Shown here: piece after piece, positions 25,845 to 34,253 of the stretch
Position numbering within the stretch: position 1 is the first letter of the stretch
Layout of the letters: each line of letters opens with the position of its first letter
Source of the DNA: Bradyrhizobium sp. CCH5-F6
GTDB lineage: Bacteria > Pseudomonadota > Alphaproteobacteria > Rhizobiales > Xanthobacteraceae
Reading direction: 5' to 3'
NCBI RefSeq assembly: GCF_001556045.1
Contig: NZ_LSIC01000101.1
Span: forward strand, 62,001-126,000
Length of the DNA: 64,000 nt
Program-made: the position numbers and the translations under genes
Notes under the pieces: model-generated
Seen by the model: the letters and a program-made list of their open reading frames with translations, nothing else
What the model was told of the DNA's origin: nothing
Database searches by the model: none

Positions 25845-27392
25845 ATGCTGGATTCAACGTCGGTCCCACCAACGCAGCAAGCGCCATCACATCGCCAGCC
25901 GCATGCGGTGGTGATCGGCAGCGGCTTTGGCGGATTGGCAGCGGCGGTCCGGTTGGGCGCAAAAGGCTATCGCGTCACCGTTCTCGAAAAGCTCGATGCC
26001 CCCGGCGGCCGTGCCTACGTCTATCGGCAGGACGGCTTCACCTTCGACGCGGGGCCGACCATCGTCACCGCGCCGTTCCTGTTCGAGGAATTGTGGAAGC
26101 TGTGCGGACGAAAGATGTCCGACGACGTGACGCTGGTGCCGGTCTCGCCGTTCTATCGGATCCGGTTTCAGGACGGATCGCATTTCGACTATTCCGGCGA
26201 CCCCGGCGCGATGCGCGGCGAGATCGCGCGATTTTCGCCTGATGACGTTGACGGCTACGACGCGTACATGAAGGCCAGCGAGGAGATATTCAAGGTCGGC
26301 TTCGAGCGGCTGGGCGACGTGCCGTTCAACAAATGGACGGACATGGCGAGGATCGCGCCAGAGATGCTGCGCCTGGCCAGCTATCGCAGCGTCTACTCGC
26401 TGGTTTCGAAATTCTTCCGCGATACGCGGTTGCGCGTCGTGTTCAGCTTTCATCCGTTGTTGATCGGCGGCAATCCCCTCACTGCGAGTTCGATCTATTG
26501 CCTGATCGCATTTCTGGAGCGGCGTTGGGGCGTGCATTTTGCGCTTGGCGGTACGGGACGAATGGTCGATGGGCTGGTCAAGCTGATCGAGGGGCAGGGC
26601 GGCCGGCTCCGCTGCAATCAGGAGGTCCGCGAGATCGTCGTGAACAACGGCGTCGCCTGCGGCGTACGGCTCGCTTCGGGCGAAACAGTTCATTCCGATA
26701 TCGTCGTGTCCAACGCGGATTCCGCCTGGACCTATCGGCATCTCGTGCCTGCGTCAGCGCGATCGCGCTGGACCGACAGGCGTATTGAACGTGCGCGGTA
26801 TTCGATGAGCCTCTTCGTCTGGTACTTCGGCACACGTCGTAGATACGATGGGGTGCCGCACCACACGATTCTGCTGGGACCGCGCTACAAGAGATTGCTG
26901 ACCGACATTTTCGAACGCAAGGTTCTTGCCGACGATTTCAGCCTGTATCTGCATCGCCCGACTGCGACGGACACGTCCCTCGCACCGGATGGCTGCGACG
27001 CGTTCTACGTGCTTTCACCCGTCCCGCATCTGCAGAGCGGAACCGACTGGAGCGTGGTGGCGGAGGATTATCGCCAGGCGATTGCTGGCGAGCTATCGAG
27101 GACGGTGCTGCCCGGTCTGCAGAACGAGATCATCAGTTCGCGCCTGCTCACGCCGCAGGATTTTCAGGACCGGCTATGCTCGTTTCTCGGCGCCGCCTTC
27201 GGGCTCGAGCCGATATTGACGCAAAGCGCGTGGTTCCGCCCGCACAACAAGAGCGAAGATATCGAGCATTTGTATCTGGTCGGCGCAGGCACCCATCCCG
27301 GCGCAGGTTTGCCCGGCGTGCTCTCATCGGCCCGCGTTCTGGATTCTCTGGTGCCTGATGTCCAACATTTTGCAAGCCTGGTGACCGCATGA
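25845..27392 (+). CDS. crtI: Phytoene desaturase CrtI
   Basis: 515-residue FAD-dependent desaturase converting phytoene to lycopene/neurosporene. The N-terminal dinucleotide fold HAVVIGSGFGGLAAAVRL starts near residue 21, GGRAYVYRQDGFTFDAGPT follows, and the C-terminal FAD/carotenoid motif is LYLVGAGTHPGAGLPGV, as in bacterial CrtI. The ATG at 25845 has almost no leader and no SD, with a PpsR box ending eight bases upstream, so leaderless translation is likely. The stop overlaps crtB (ATGA). Confidence 0.95.
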   Translation: MLDSTSVPPTQQAPSHRQPHAVVIGSGFGGLAAAVRLGAKGYRVTVLEKLDAPGGRAYVYRQDGFTFDAGPTIVTAPFLFEELWKLCGRKMSDDVTLVPVSPFYRIRFQDGSHFDYSGDPGAMRGEIARFSPDDVDGYDAYMKASEEIFKVGFERLGDVPFNKWTDMARIAPEMLRLASYRSVYSLVSKFFRDTRLRVVFSFHPLLIGGNPLTASSIYCLIAFLERRWGVHFALGGTGRMVDGLVKLIEGQGGRLRCNQEVREIVVNNGVACGVRLASGETVHSDIVVSNADSAWTYRHLVPASARSRWTDRRIERARYSMSLFVWYFGTRRRYDGVPHHTILLGPRYKRLLTDIFERKVLADDFSLYLHRPTATDTSLAPDGCDAFYVLSPVPHLQSGTDWSVVAEDYRQAIAGELSRTVLPGLQNEIISSRLLTPQDFQDRLCSFLGAAFGLEPILTQSAWFRPHNKSEDIEHLYLVGAGTHPGAGLPGVLSSARVLDSLVPDVQHFASLVTA

Positions 27393-28447
27393 CGATAAGG
27401 CTAGATCCCGCCGATATGGCCGCCTGCCGCGCCTTGCTCAGAGGCGGCTCGCGGACCTTCAATGCGGCCTCGAAGGTGCTTCCACGCGGGGTCGCCGACC
27501 CCGCCATCGCACTCTACGCGTTTTGTCGTCTGGCCGATGATGCCGTCGACCTCGGCAGCGACCGCGGCGCGGCAGTGGCGCGGTTGCGAGACCGACTCGA
27601 TCGTGCCTATCGCCATCAGCCAATGGACCTCGCCGCGGATCGCTTGTTCGCCGAGATCGTCACCAAATTCTGCATTCCTCGTGAGCTGCCGGAAGCCCTG
27701 CTCGAAGGACTGGCCTGGGATGCGGCGGTCCGGCGTTACGAGACGTTGCAGGACCTGACCGCCTATGCCGCGCGGGTCGCGGGCGCCGTTGGAGCGATGA
27801 TGACGCTGCTGATGGGGCAACGCGCCCCCGAAATCGTCGCTCGGGCCTGCGAGCTCGGAATTGCGATGCAGTTTACCAACATCGCTCGCGATGTGGGCGA
27901 GGACGCTCGCGCCGGGCGGCTCTATCTTCCGCAGTCGTGGCTGCGTGAGACGGGGATTGATCCGGACACGTGGCTGGCGAACCCTTGCTTCACGTCTGAT
28001 GTCGCGGCCATCGTACAGAGGCTGCTGGATGCGGCCGATGTCTTCTATTCCCGCGCGACGCACGGGATCGCCAATTTGCCGATCGGCTGCCGCCCCGGCA
28101 TCTATGCGGCCCGCGCGCTCTATGCCGAGATCGGCCGCGAACTGGAGCGCGGGGGGCTGGATTCCGTGTCGAGGCGTGCGGTCGTCTCGACCAGTCGGAA
28201 GCTCGCGGTCTTGGCGCGAACGCTGCTCTTGCCGCAAACGGAATGGGCACCCGCGAGAAGGCTTGACGTCAAGACCGCGGATATTGAAGAGACCCGCTTC
28301 CTGATCGACGCCATAGCGGCCACGCCGCTGCGCGAGAATGCCAAGCCGCGGTGGCGGCCGATCGAGGACCGCGTGGTCTGGGTGATCGACCTGTTCGAGC
28401 GGCTGGAACGCCGCGATCAGCTGCAACGTACGGTCTCCTACCGGTAG
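27389..28447 (+). CDS. crtB: Phytoene synthase CrtB
   Basis: 352-residue squalene/phytoene synthase that condenses two geranylgeranyl diphosphates to phytoene. The first aspartate-rich motif DDAVD is at residues 50-54, and the second region reads QFTNIARDVGEDARAGRLYL. An RTFNAASKVLP N-terminus is typical of CrtB. It is coupled to crtI by a four-base overlap and followed ten bases later by hemF. Confidence 0.95.
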   Translation: MTIRLDPADMAACRALLRGGSRTFNAASKVLPRGVADPAIALYAFCRLADDAVDLGSDRGAAVARLRDRLDRAYRHQPMDLAADRLFAEIVTKFCIPRELPEALLEGLAWDAAVRRYETLQDLTAYAARVAGAVGAMMTLLMGQRAPEIVARACELGIAMQFTNIARDVGEDARAGRLYLPQSWLRETGIDPDTWLANPCFTSDVAAIVQRLLDAADVFYSRATHGIANLPIGCRPGIYAARALYAEIGRELERGGLDSVSRRAVVSTSRKLAVLARTLLLPQTEWAPARRLDVKTADIEETRFLIDAIAATPLRENAKPRWRPIEDRVVWVIDLFERLERRDQLQRTVSYR

Positions 28448-28457
28448 AACAGACGAG

Positions 28458-29360
28458 ATGCACGGGACCGAGCCCATCCGGGAAGGCAACAACGGTCTCG
28501 CCGAACGGCAGCGAGCTCAAGCGAAAGTCTGGTTCGAATCGCTTCGCAACAGGATCTGCGCCGAGGTCGAGTTGCTGGAGCGCGAGGCGCCGGCCGAGCT
28601 GTTTCCCGCGGAGCCCGCCACCTTCACTTACAAGCCTTGGCAGCGCGCGACCGGCAGCGGCGGCGGTACCGGTGGTTTCCTCAGCGGTGGCAGACTGTTC
28701 GAGAAGATCGGTATCCATACGTCATCGGCCAACGGGACGCTTACGCCAGAGATGGCCAAAGCGCTGCCGGGCGGCGGCATTCAGCTCGACTACGTTTCCA
28801 CGAGCATCAGCCTGATCATTCATCCGCGCAGCCCGCGGGTGCCGACCGTGCACATGAATACGCGGTTTCTGTCGACCGCGAAGGGGTGGTTCGGCGGGGG
28901 TGCGGATCTCACGCCGATGCTGCCGGAACAGAGAAGCCAGGATGCGCCTGACGCCGTGACGTTCCACGCCGCGATGAGACAGGCCTGCGACGCTCATGAT
29001 CTCGCCTATTACGGCAGGTTCAAATCGTGGGCGGATACCTACTTCTTCCTCCCGCACCGCGGTCAGGCGCGCGGCGTCGGCGGCATCTTCTACGATCATC
29101 TCAACACTGGCGACTTCGAGAAGGATTTTGCCTTCACGCGCGACGTCGGGCTCGCTTTGCTGGATGTCTATCCCCGGATCGTACGCCGGCGGATGATGGA
29201 ACCGTGGACCGAAACCGAGCGCGCGCAGCAGCTCGCTTGCCGGGGCCTCTATGTCGAGTTCAATCTGCTCTACGACCGCGGCACCATGTTCGGACTTCAG
29301 ACTGGCGGCAACATCGAGACCATCCTCAGTTCGATGCCGCCGCTGGTGAGCTGGGCGTAG
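28458..29360 (+). CDS. hemF: Oxygen-dependent coproporphyrinogen III oxidase HemF
   Basis: 300-residue HemF, which uses O2 to convert coproporphyrinogen III to protoporphyrinogen IX, supplying both heme and bacteriochlorophyll. Family stretches are visible: WQRATGSGGGTGGFLSGG, VPTVHMNTRF followed by WFGGGADLTPML, FFLPHRGQARGVGGIFYDHL, and the C-terminal FNLLYDRGTMFGLQTGGN. Having the oxygen-dependent form in the cluster fits an aerobic phototroph. It sits ten bases after crtB and likely shares its transcript. Confidence 0.95.
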   Translation: MHGTEPIREGNNGLAERQRAQAKVWFESLRNRICAEVELLEREAPAELFPAEPATFTYKPWQRATGSGGGTGGFLSGGRLFEKIGIHTSSANGTLTPEMAKALPGGGIQLDYVSTSISLIIHPRSPRVPTVHMNTRFLSTAKGWFGGGADLTPMLPEQRSQDAPDAVTFHAAMRQACDAHDLAYYGRFKSWADTYFFLPHRGQARGVGGIFYDHLNTGDFEKDFAFTRDVGLALLDVYPRIVRRRMMEPWTETERAQQLACRGLYVEFNLLYDRGTMFGLQTGGNIETILSSMPPLVSWA

Positions 29361-29423
29361 CTTTCGGCCGAAACCAATTCTGCGCTGTAGCGGTAGCTGC
29401 GGAGAGTTGCGCGGGGCGACATC

Positions 29424-29570
29424 ATGGACAGCTATCTTGGTTTCATCGAGCTCTTCGCGGTGCTCATGTTCGCGGCGGCCTGGGGCATCCTCGAACTGGT
29501 TTGCCGGCGACTCGACAGAAAGAAGGAAGCCGAACGCGCGAAGCAGCAAAAGCCGACCGCCTCACCCTGA
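29424..29570 (+). CDS. Small single-helix membrane protein downstream of hemF
   Basis: 48-residue ORF with one hydrophobic helix (residues 4-24, with FIELFAVLMFAAAWGILEL) and a very basic tail (CRRLDRKKEAERAKQQ) that should lie in the cytoplasm. Upstream purines (GGGGCGACATC) give only a weak SD. It lies 63 bases after hemF and ends 11 bases from the convergent crtC stop. No function known; small membrane ORFs at this position are plausible pigment-assembly or heme-enzyme partners, which is inference. Confidence 0.6.
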   Translation: MDSYLGFIELFAVLMFAAAWGILELVCRRLDRKKEAERAKQQKPTASP

Positions 29571-29581
29571 CCCCACCAGTT

Positions 29582-30643
29582 CTACCCCCGCGCCCGCGGC
29601 ATGCGGAATGGCAGCATGGCCTGCACTATCGGCATTTTGAATCGATCGAGTGACAGGCTCTCGTGCATCAGACTCACGGCCTCACCGAGAAGCCTGGCCG
29701 AGACCACCGAGCGGGCATAGAACGGTGCGTCTTCGAGATTCTTGACGATCTTGGCGGAGTTCGCGCTGCGCACGCTGCGGGACATGCGCCAGCCGGTGCG
29801 CCTCAGCTCCACCATCGGCGGCGGCTCGAAAAGTTGCAACCGTCCGTTCGGATCGAAGGTCATCGCGAGGTCGACCCTGCTGCCGTCCCGGCGCAGCGCT
29901 TCGTAAAGGATCACCGTGCCGTCCTGCATCGCGCCGCGCGACCATTGCCAGTTGGAAAAGCCCTGCTCCAGCGGTGCGTCACCGCAGTTCATGTCGAAAT
30001 AGCCGTCACCCTCCCAGCTCAGGCGCGGATGATCGAGCCGCACCTGGACGCGCGCGCACGGCGCTATCGGCCACCATCGATGATGACCTTCCCCGTTCAG
30101 CAAGAAGGCCTGTTGTGCGATCGCGGTGGGAACCAGTCGGATGGTGCCGCGCAGACGTCCGGGGATCGGAACCGAGATTTCATCGACGTTGATGGTGAGC
30201 GATTCGCCGTCCCAGGACAGGTGGCTTGGGCCCACTGTGAACGTGTCCATCGTGCGGATGACCGCCCCGCGCGGCCGCTCCGTCATCGCCCAACGATTGC
30301 CGCCGCTTCGATAGACCGCGACATTGACGGCGCAATGATTGAGCGGATCTGTCGGTCCTTTGCGCCGTGCGAATGCGTAATAGGGTGAGAACACGCTGCC
30401 GATGAAGGCGATGATGGTGATGCCGTCCTGCCCGTCGTCGCTCAACGCATCGACATACCACCACGCATAGCCGTTCGCCGGAACGACCCGTGAGAAGTCA
30501 GGTCCGCGAGCAGGCTGGCTGCTGCCGCTCGACCCGACAATGCCGCCATCGGCACGCCCGGCCCCGGATGCGTGCTGCCCCCCGCCAGGTACAGGCCCGG
30601 AATTCTGGTTCGCGCTCCCGGACGCTGGAAAGAGGCCATCCAT
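29582..30643 (-). CDS. crtC: Hydroxyneurosporene synthase (carotenoid 1,2-hydratase) CrtC
   Basis: Carotenoid hydratase adding water at the C-1,2 double bond in the spirilloxanthin pathway. The conserved part begins GPDFSRVVPANGYAWWYVDA (near 30505) and continues IIAFIGSVFSPYY, LNHCAVNVAVY and the C-terminal half through WRMSRSVRS. The start is uncertain: no ATG, GTG or TTG exists in frame between the conserved N-terminus and ATG 30643, which would give 353 residues and a 202-base overlap with crtD. An ATT at 30541 is a non-standard alternative. It is translationally coupled to crtD in any case. Confidence 0.88.
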   Translation of the reverse strand: MDGLFPASGSANQNSGPVPGGGQHASGAGRADGGIVGSSGSSQPARGPDFSRVVPANGYAWWYVDALSDDGQDGITIIAFIGSVFSPYYAFARRKGPTDPLNHCAVNVAVYRSGGNRWAMTERPRGAVIRTMDTFTVGPSHLSWDGESLTINVDEISVPIPGRLRGTIRLVPTAIAQQAFLLNGEGHHRWWPIAPCARVQVRLDHPRLSWEGDGYFDMNCGDAPLEQGFSNWQWSRGAMQDGTVILYEALRRDGSRVDLAMTFDPNGRLQLFEPPPMVELRRTGWRMSRSVRSANSAKIVKNLEDAPFYARSVVSARLLGEAVSLMHESLSLDRFKMPIVQAMLPFRMPRARG

Positions 30644-31980
30644 CCGTGCGAGCTGCGGCCGTAAAGCGCGCCGCCGGTGGCCGGAAACATCCGGTTGAAA
30701 TCCGCTGGCGTCGTCACTTGCATCGCCGTCGCCTGCGGCTGGATTCGCAGGCCGCATCGCTCCAGCATGCCAAATGTCCTCTGCGTGCATTGCTCCACCT
30801 CCGCTGAATCGTAAACGTGCCGGTCGCCATTTGCTGGCGCGTTGACGAGGACCAGGAATTTCTCGGTATCGCCCGGCGCGATATCACGGTCGTCGCGATC
30901 CTGGGCGCAGACATAGACGGTCGGCTCGCGAGGGAGCTGGTCGTGTGCGAGAATGTCGTCGAATTCGGCCGCATAGTCGCCCGAGAAGAAAACGTTGTGC
31001 CGGTGGAGCGGGAAGCCATCCGGCTTTGCCACGACGCTCCACGTCATGGCTGACAGCGAGCGGGCTCGGAGCGGGATCGCCGTTGTCGCGCGACGGGCAG
31101 GGATGCCGAACGCTCCGTCCGCGACAGCGCCGACATCCGCGTTCACGATCACGGCGTCCGCTGCAATGCGTTCGCCGCTTGCCAGCGTGACGCCACTGAC
31201 GCGGTCGCCGGAGATGAGAACTTCGCTGACCTCTTCACCGTAGCGGATCGTCGCGCCAAAGGAGCTTGCGCAATCCGCCAGCGCTTTGGCGAGCGCATGC
31301 ATGCCGCCGTCGATGGACCAGACCCCCTCGCGCTCGACATGCGCGACAAGCATTAGCGTTGCCGGCGCAAGATATGGCGACGATCCGCAATAGGTCGCAT
31401 AGCGTCCGAACAGCTGACGCAGGCGTGGATCGGCAAAGTATCGTCCGAGCGCCGACCACATCGACGAGAAAGGCTTGATTTGCGGCAGCCGCATCAGCCC
31501 GCGAAAGCCATCGGCGCCGATCAGTCCGCCCATGCTCGGCTGGGTGGAGCGCAGGAACGGCTTTTCGAGGATCTCGTAGATGCGTCTGGTATCCCGGCAG
31601 AAGGCGCGGTAGCCGTCCGCTTCCTCCGCGCCCGCAAAATCCCCGATTGCTTCGACCGTGCGTTCCCGATCCGCAAATAAATCGAGCCGGGCGTGCTCGT
31701 CCCAGGCGTGTCTGGCCAGAATATCCAGCGGGCTTAAGCGGACGTGGTCCGCGAAATTCTGGCCGGCTGCGGCGAACAGTTCGTCGAAGACCCAGCGCAT
31801 TGTGAAGACGGTCGGACCACTGTCGATCAGCGAGGTGCCGATCGCGATCTGCCGCATCTTGCCGCCCGGCGAGGCGGCGCGTTCGAGAACAGTTACGTCG
31901 AGGCCGCGTGCTGCGAGCGCGAAGGCGGAGACGAGCCCTGCGACGCCGCTGCCGACAACGACAACACGATCTCTGGGCAT
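30442..31980 (-). CDS. crtD: Methoxyneurosporene/hydroxyneurosporene desaturase CrtD
   Basis: 512-residue FAD-dependent CrtI-family desaturase that introduces the C-3,4 double bond in the spirilloxanthin branch. The N-terminal VVVVGSGVAGLVSAFALAAR binds FAD, GGKMRQIAIG follows, and the C-terminal motif reads LYLAGGSTHPGPGVPMAALS. Identity as CrtD rather than a second CrtI rests on the neighbouring crtC and on the SGPTVFTMRWVFDELFAAAG segment. The last 200 bases may overlap crtC. It is divergent from crtE across a 104-base region with a PpsR box. Confidence 0.93.
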   Translation of the reverse strand: MPRDRVVVVGSGVAGLVSAFALAARGLDVTVLERAASPGGKMRQIAIGTSLIDSGPTVFTMRWVFDELFAAAGQNFADHVRLSPLDILARHAWDEHARLDLFADRERTVEAIGDFAGAEEADGYRAFCRDTRRIYEILEKPFLRSTQPSMGGLIGADGFRGLMRLPQIKPFSSMWSALGRYFADPRLRQLFGRYATYCGSSPYLAPATLMLVAHVEREGVWSIDGGMHALAKALADCASSFGATIRYGEEVSEVLISGDRVSGVTLASGERIAADAVIVNADVGAVADGAFGIPARRATTAIPLRARSLSAMTWSVVAKPDGFPLHRHNVFFSGDYAAEFDDILAHDQLPREPTVYVCAQDRDDRDIAPGDTEKFLVLVNAPANGDRHVYDSAEVEQCTQRTFGMLERCGLRIQPQATAMQVTTPADFNRMFPATGGALYGRSSHGWMASFQRPGARTRIPGLYLAGGSTHPGPGVPMAALSGRAAAASLLADLTSHGSFRRTAMRGGMSMR

Positions 31981-32013
31981 AGGCGACCGGCTCCGGGTTG
32001 TCCGATTGACAAG

Positions 32014-32031
32014 TGTCTATATTTCTTTACA
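32014..32031. promoter_or_regulatory. PpsR box in the crtD/crtE divergent promoter
   Basis: Exact TGT-N12-ACA: TGT 32014-32016, ACA 32029-32031. It is placed 33 bases from the crtD start and 53 bases from the crtE start, so one site could control both directions. Confidence 0.72.
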
Positions 32032-32084
32032 CTTCATTGGACAAGATAAATTGACATTCCTTTTGTCGAGCACGGGAGGCTGCC

Positions 32085-32951
32085 ATGGACGTCACGAGCC
32101 GGATCGAACGGGCCCTCAACGACGCGATTGACCAGGCCGAGCTCCCCGGCTGTCCGCCCCGGTTGGCGGCGGCCATGCGTTACGCGGTGTTTCCCCGCGG
32201 TGCGCGGGTGCGGCCAAGGCTATGCCACAGCGTCGCTGCGGCCTGCGGCGAGGATCATCCCGCCGCCACTGACGCTGCCGGCGCCGCGCTCGAGCTCCTG
32301 CATTGTGCCTCGCTCGTGCATGACGACCTGCCGTGCTTCGACGCGGCAGAGACGCGGCGCGGCCGTCCTTCCGTGCACAAGGCGTTCGGCGAGCCGCTCG
32401 CGGTTCTCACCGGAGATGCGCTGATCGTGCTCGCATTCCAGACTCTGGCGCGTCTTCAATGCACGCCGGAGCGGTTGGCCACGCTCACCCTGACGGTGGC
32501 CCGATCCGTCGGCGTGCCCTCGGGCATCGTCGCAGGGCAAGCCTGGGAATGCGAAGAACAGATCGATCTCGCGCATTATCACCGCGCCAAGACCGGTGCG
32601 TTGTTCGCCGCGGCAACCGTGGCAGGGGCCGCATCAGCCGGCGCCGATTGCGAGCCGTGGCGGATGGTCGGGGAGAAGCTCGGCGAGGCCTATCAGGTCG
32701 CCGACGATATTCGTGATGCGGCCTCGGACGAAGACGAGATCGGCAAGCCCGTCGGCCGCGACCTCGCGCTCGGGCGTCCCAGCGCGGTGATCGAGCTCGG
32801 CCTCGATGGCGCGCTTTACCGTCTGCATGACCTGGTGCGCGGCGCGATCGATGCGATCCCGCCCTGTCCCAATGGCGCCGAGCTGCGTTCGCTGATGCTC
32901 TCGGAAGCCAGGCGCCTGGTGCCTGCCAAGCTTGCCCAGTTCGCTGCGTAG
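32085..32951 (+). CDS. crtE: Geranylgeranyl diphosphate synthase CrtE
   Basis: 288-residue trans-isoprenyl diphosphate synthase making GGPP for carotenoids and for the bacteriochlorophyll tail. First aspartate-rich motif DDLPCFD at 80-86, preceded by LLHCASLVH; the FGEPLAVLTGDAL segment follows; second motif DDIRDAASDEDE near residue 206. GGGAGG precedes the ATG by six bases. It is the head of the crtEF-bchCXYZ-puf block, although bchC has its own promoter elements. Confidence 0.94.
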   Translation: MDVTSRIERALNDAIDQAELPGCPPRLAAAMRYAVFPRGARVRPRLCHSVAAACGEDHPAATDAAGAALELLHCASLVHDDLPCFDAAETRRGRPSVHKAFGEPLAVLTGDALIVLAFQTLARLQCTPERLATLTLTVARSVGVPSGIVAGQAWECEEQIDLAHYHRAKTGALFAAATVAGAASAGADCEPWRMVGEKLGEAYQVADDIRDAASDEDEIGKPVGRDLALGRPSAVIELGLDGALYRLHDLVRGAIDAIPPCPNGAELRSLMLSEARRLVPAKLAQFAA

Positions 32952-32956
32952 CCACC

Positions 32957-34183
32957 ATGGCTGCGATCACGCATCGTGAGGGCGGTGGTGAGACATCCGA
33001 CACGGCGCGCGGTGCGGACATCGTACCTTCGGGGCACGGCGTGTCTCGGCTGTCTCTGCATGATCGCCTGCTGGCCTGGCGCGATTCGATCCTCGCCAGT
33101 TCGCGTTTCCAGCGATTTGCAGCCAATTTCGCACTGACGCGGCCGATCGCGCGACGCAGGGCAAGCGGGCTGTTCGATCTCTGTGCCGGCTTCGTCTATT
33201 CGCAGGTTCTGTTCGCGTGCGTCCGTTTGAACCTGTTCGATCAACTGGCGGATGGCCCGCTGAGTTCGGCAGAGCTGGCATCGCGTGTGCCGTTGCCGGC
33301 CGATGCGACGCTGATGCTGCTCGATGCGGCGGTCTCGCTGCAACTGCTGCAGCGGCGCAGCGACGGCCGTTACGGTCTCGGTTCGCTCGGCGCTGCCCTG
33401 AGGGGCAATCCCGGCGTCGTTGCCATGATCAAGCATCATGCGATGCTGTACGACGACCTGCGGGATCCGATCGCGCTGCTGCGCGGTGACGTCGGGGCAG
33501 GGCATCTCGCCGCGTACTGGCCTTATGCAGGTAATCGCAAGGCTGCCAATCTGTCGCGTGAGGCGATCGCGCCTTACACCGCATTGATGGCGGCGTCTCA
33601 ACCGATGATCTCACAGCAGGTGCTGTCGGCATACTCCTTTCGTAGACATCGATGCCTGCTCGACATTGGCGGCGGCGACGGCTCCTTCATCGCTGCCGTC
33701 GCGGCACAGACACCAAAACTGCGCTGCGTGTTGTTCGATTTGCCGGCGGTGGCCGATCAGGCCAGCGAACGGTTTCGTGTGGAGGGTCTGTCATCACGCG
33801 CGGTCGCAATCGGTGGGAGCTTCCTTGCGAGCCGTCTGCCCGAGGGCGCCGACATCGTCTCGCTGGTGCGGGTGATCCACGATCACGACGACGCTGACGT
33901 CATGACGTTGCTGCGCGCCATTCACTCTTCCTTGCCGATCGACGGCACGCTTCTGATTGCCGAGCCCATCTCCGGCGTTCGCGGCGCCGAGCGGATCGGT
34001 GACGCCTATTTCGCTTTCTATCTGCTCGCGATGGGCAGCGGTCGACCGCGCAGCTTGGCGCAGCTGCGCGGCATGCTCACCGAGGCAGGCTTCGGCGATA
34101 TTGCGCTGCGGCCGGTCGCGATGCCGATGCTGGCGAGCGTGATCACAGCGCGAAAGAACGAGATTGTCGTTAATCAATCTTGA
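32957..34183 (+). CDS. crtF: Hydroxyneurosporene O-methyltransferase CrtF
   Basis: 408-residue SAM-dependent O-methyltransferase that methylates the C-1 hydroxyl of demethylspheroidene/rhodovibrin-type intermediates. A dimerisation/winged-helix part (about 60-190) is followed by the SAM-binding fold starting HRCLLDIGGGDGSFIAAVA, then the ALLIAEP-like strand LLIAEPISGV and the C-terminal MLTEAGFGDIALRPV. The ATG at 32957 lies five bases after crtE. The bchC promoter elements begin at its stop codon. Confidence 0.93.
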   Translation: MAAITHREGGGETSDTARGADIVPSGHGVSRLSLHDRLLAWRDSILASSRFQRFAANFALTRPIARRRASGLFDLCAGFVYSQVLFACVRLNLFDQLADGPLSSAELASRVPLPADATLMLLDAAVSLQLLQRRSDGRYGLGSLGAALRGNPGVVAMIKHHAMLYDDLRDPIALLRGDVGAGHLAAYWPYAGNRKAANLSREAIAPYTALMAASQPMISQQVLSAYSFRRHRCLLDIGGGDGSFIAAVAAQTPKLRCVLFDLPAVADQASERFRVEGLSSRAVAIGGSFLASRLPEGADIVSLVRVIHDHDDADVMTLLRAIHSSLPIDGTLLIAEPISGVRGAERIGDAYFAFYLLAMGSGRPRSLAQLRGMLTEAGFGDIALRPVAMPMLASVITARKNEIVVNQS

Positions 34184-34193
34184 CAGTTCAAAA

Positions 34194-34211
34194 TGTAAGT
34201 CTAGCATGACA
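34194..34211 (+). promoter_or_regulatory. bchC promoter with PpsR box
   Basis: Exact TGT-N12-ACA at 34194-34196/34209-34211 in the 70-base crtF-bchC gap. A TTGACA -35 element (34180-34185) overlapping the crtF stop and a TAGCAT -10-like element (34202-34207) are 16 bases apart, so the box covers the spacer and -10, as expected for a repressor site. Confidence 0.75.
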
Positions 34212-34253
34212 ATCGCGGAGTCCCTCCGCATCCGCCGCAGATCGGAGTGGGCG

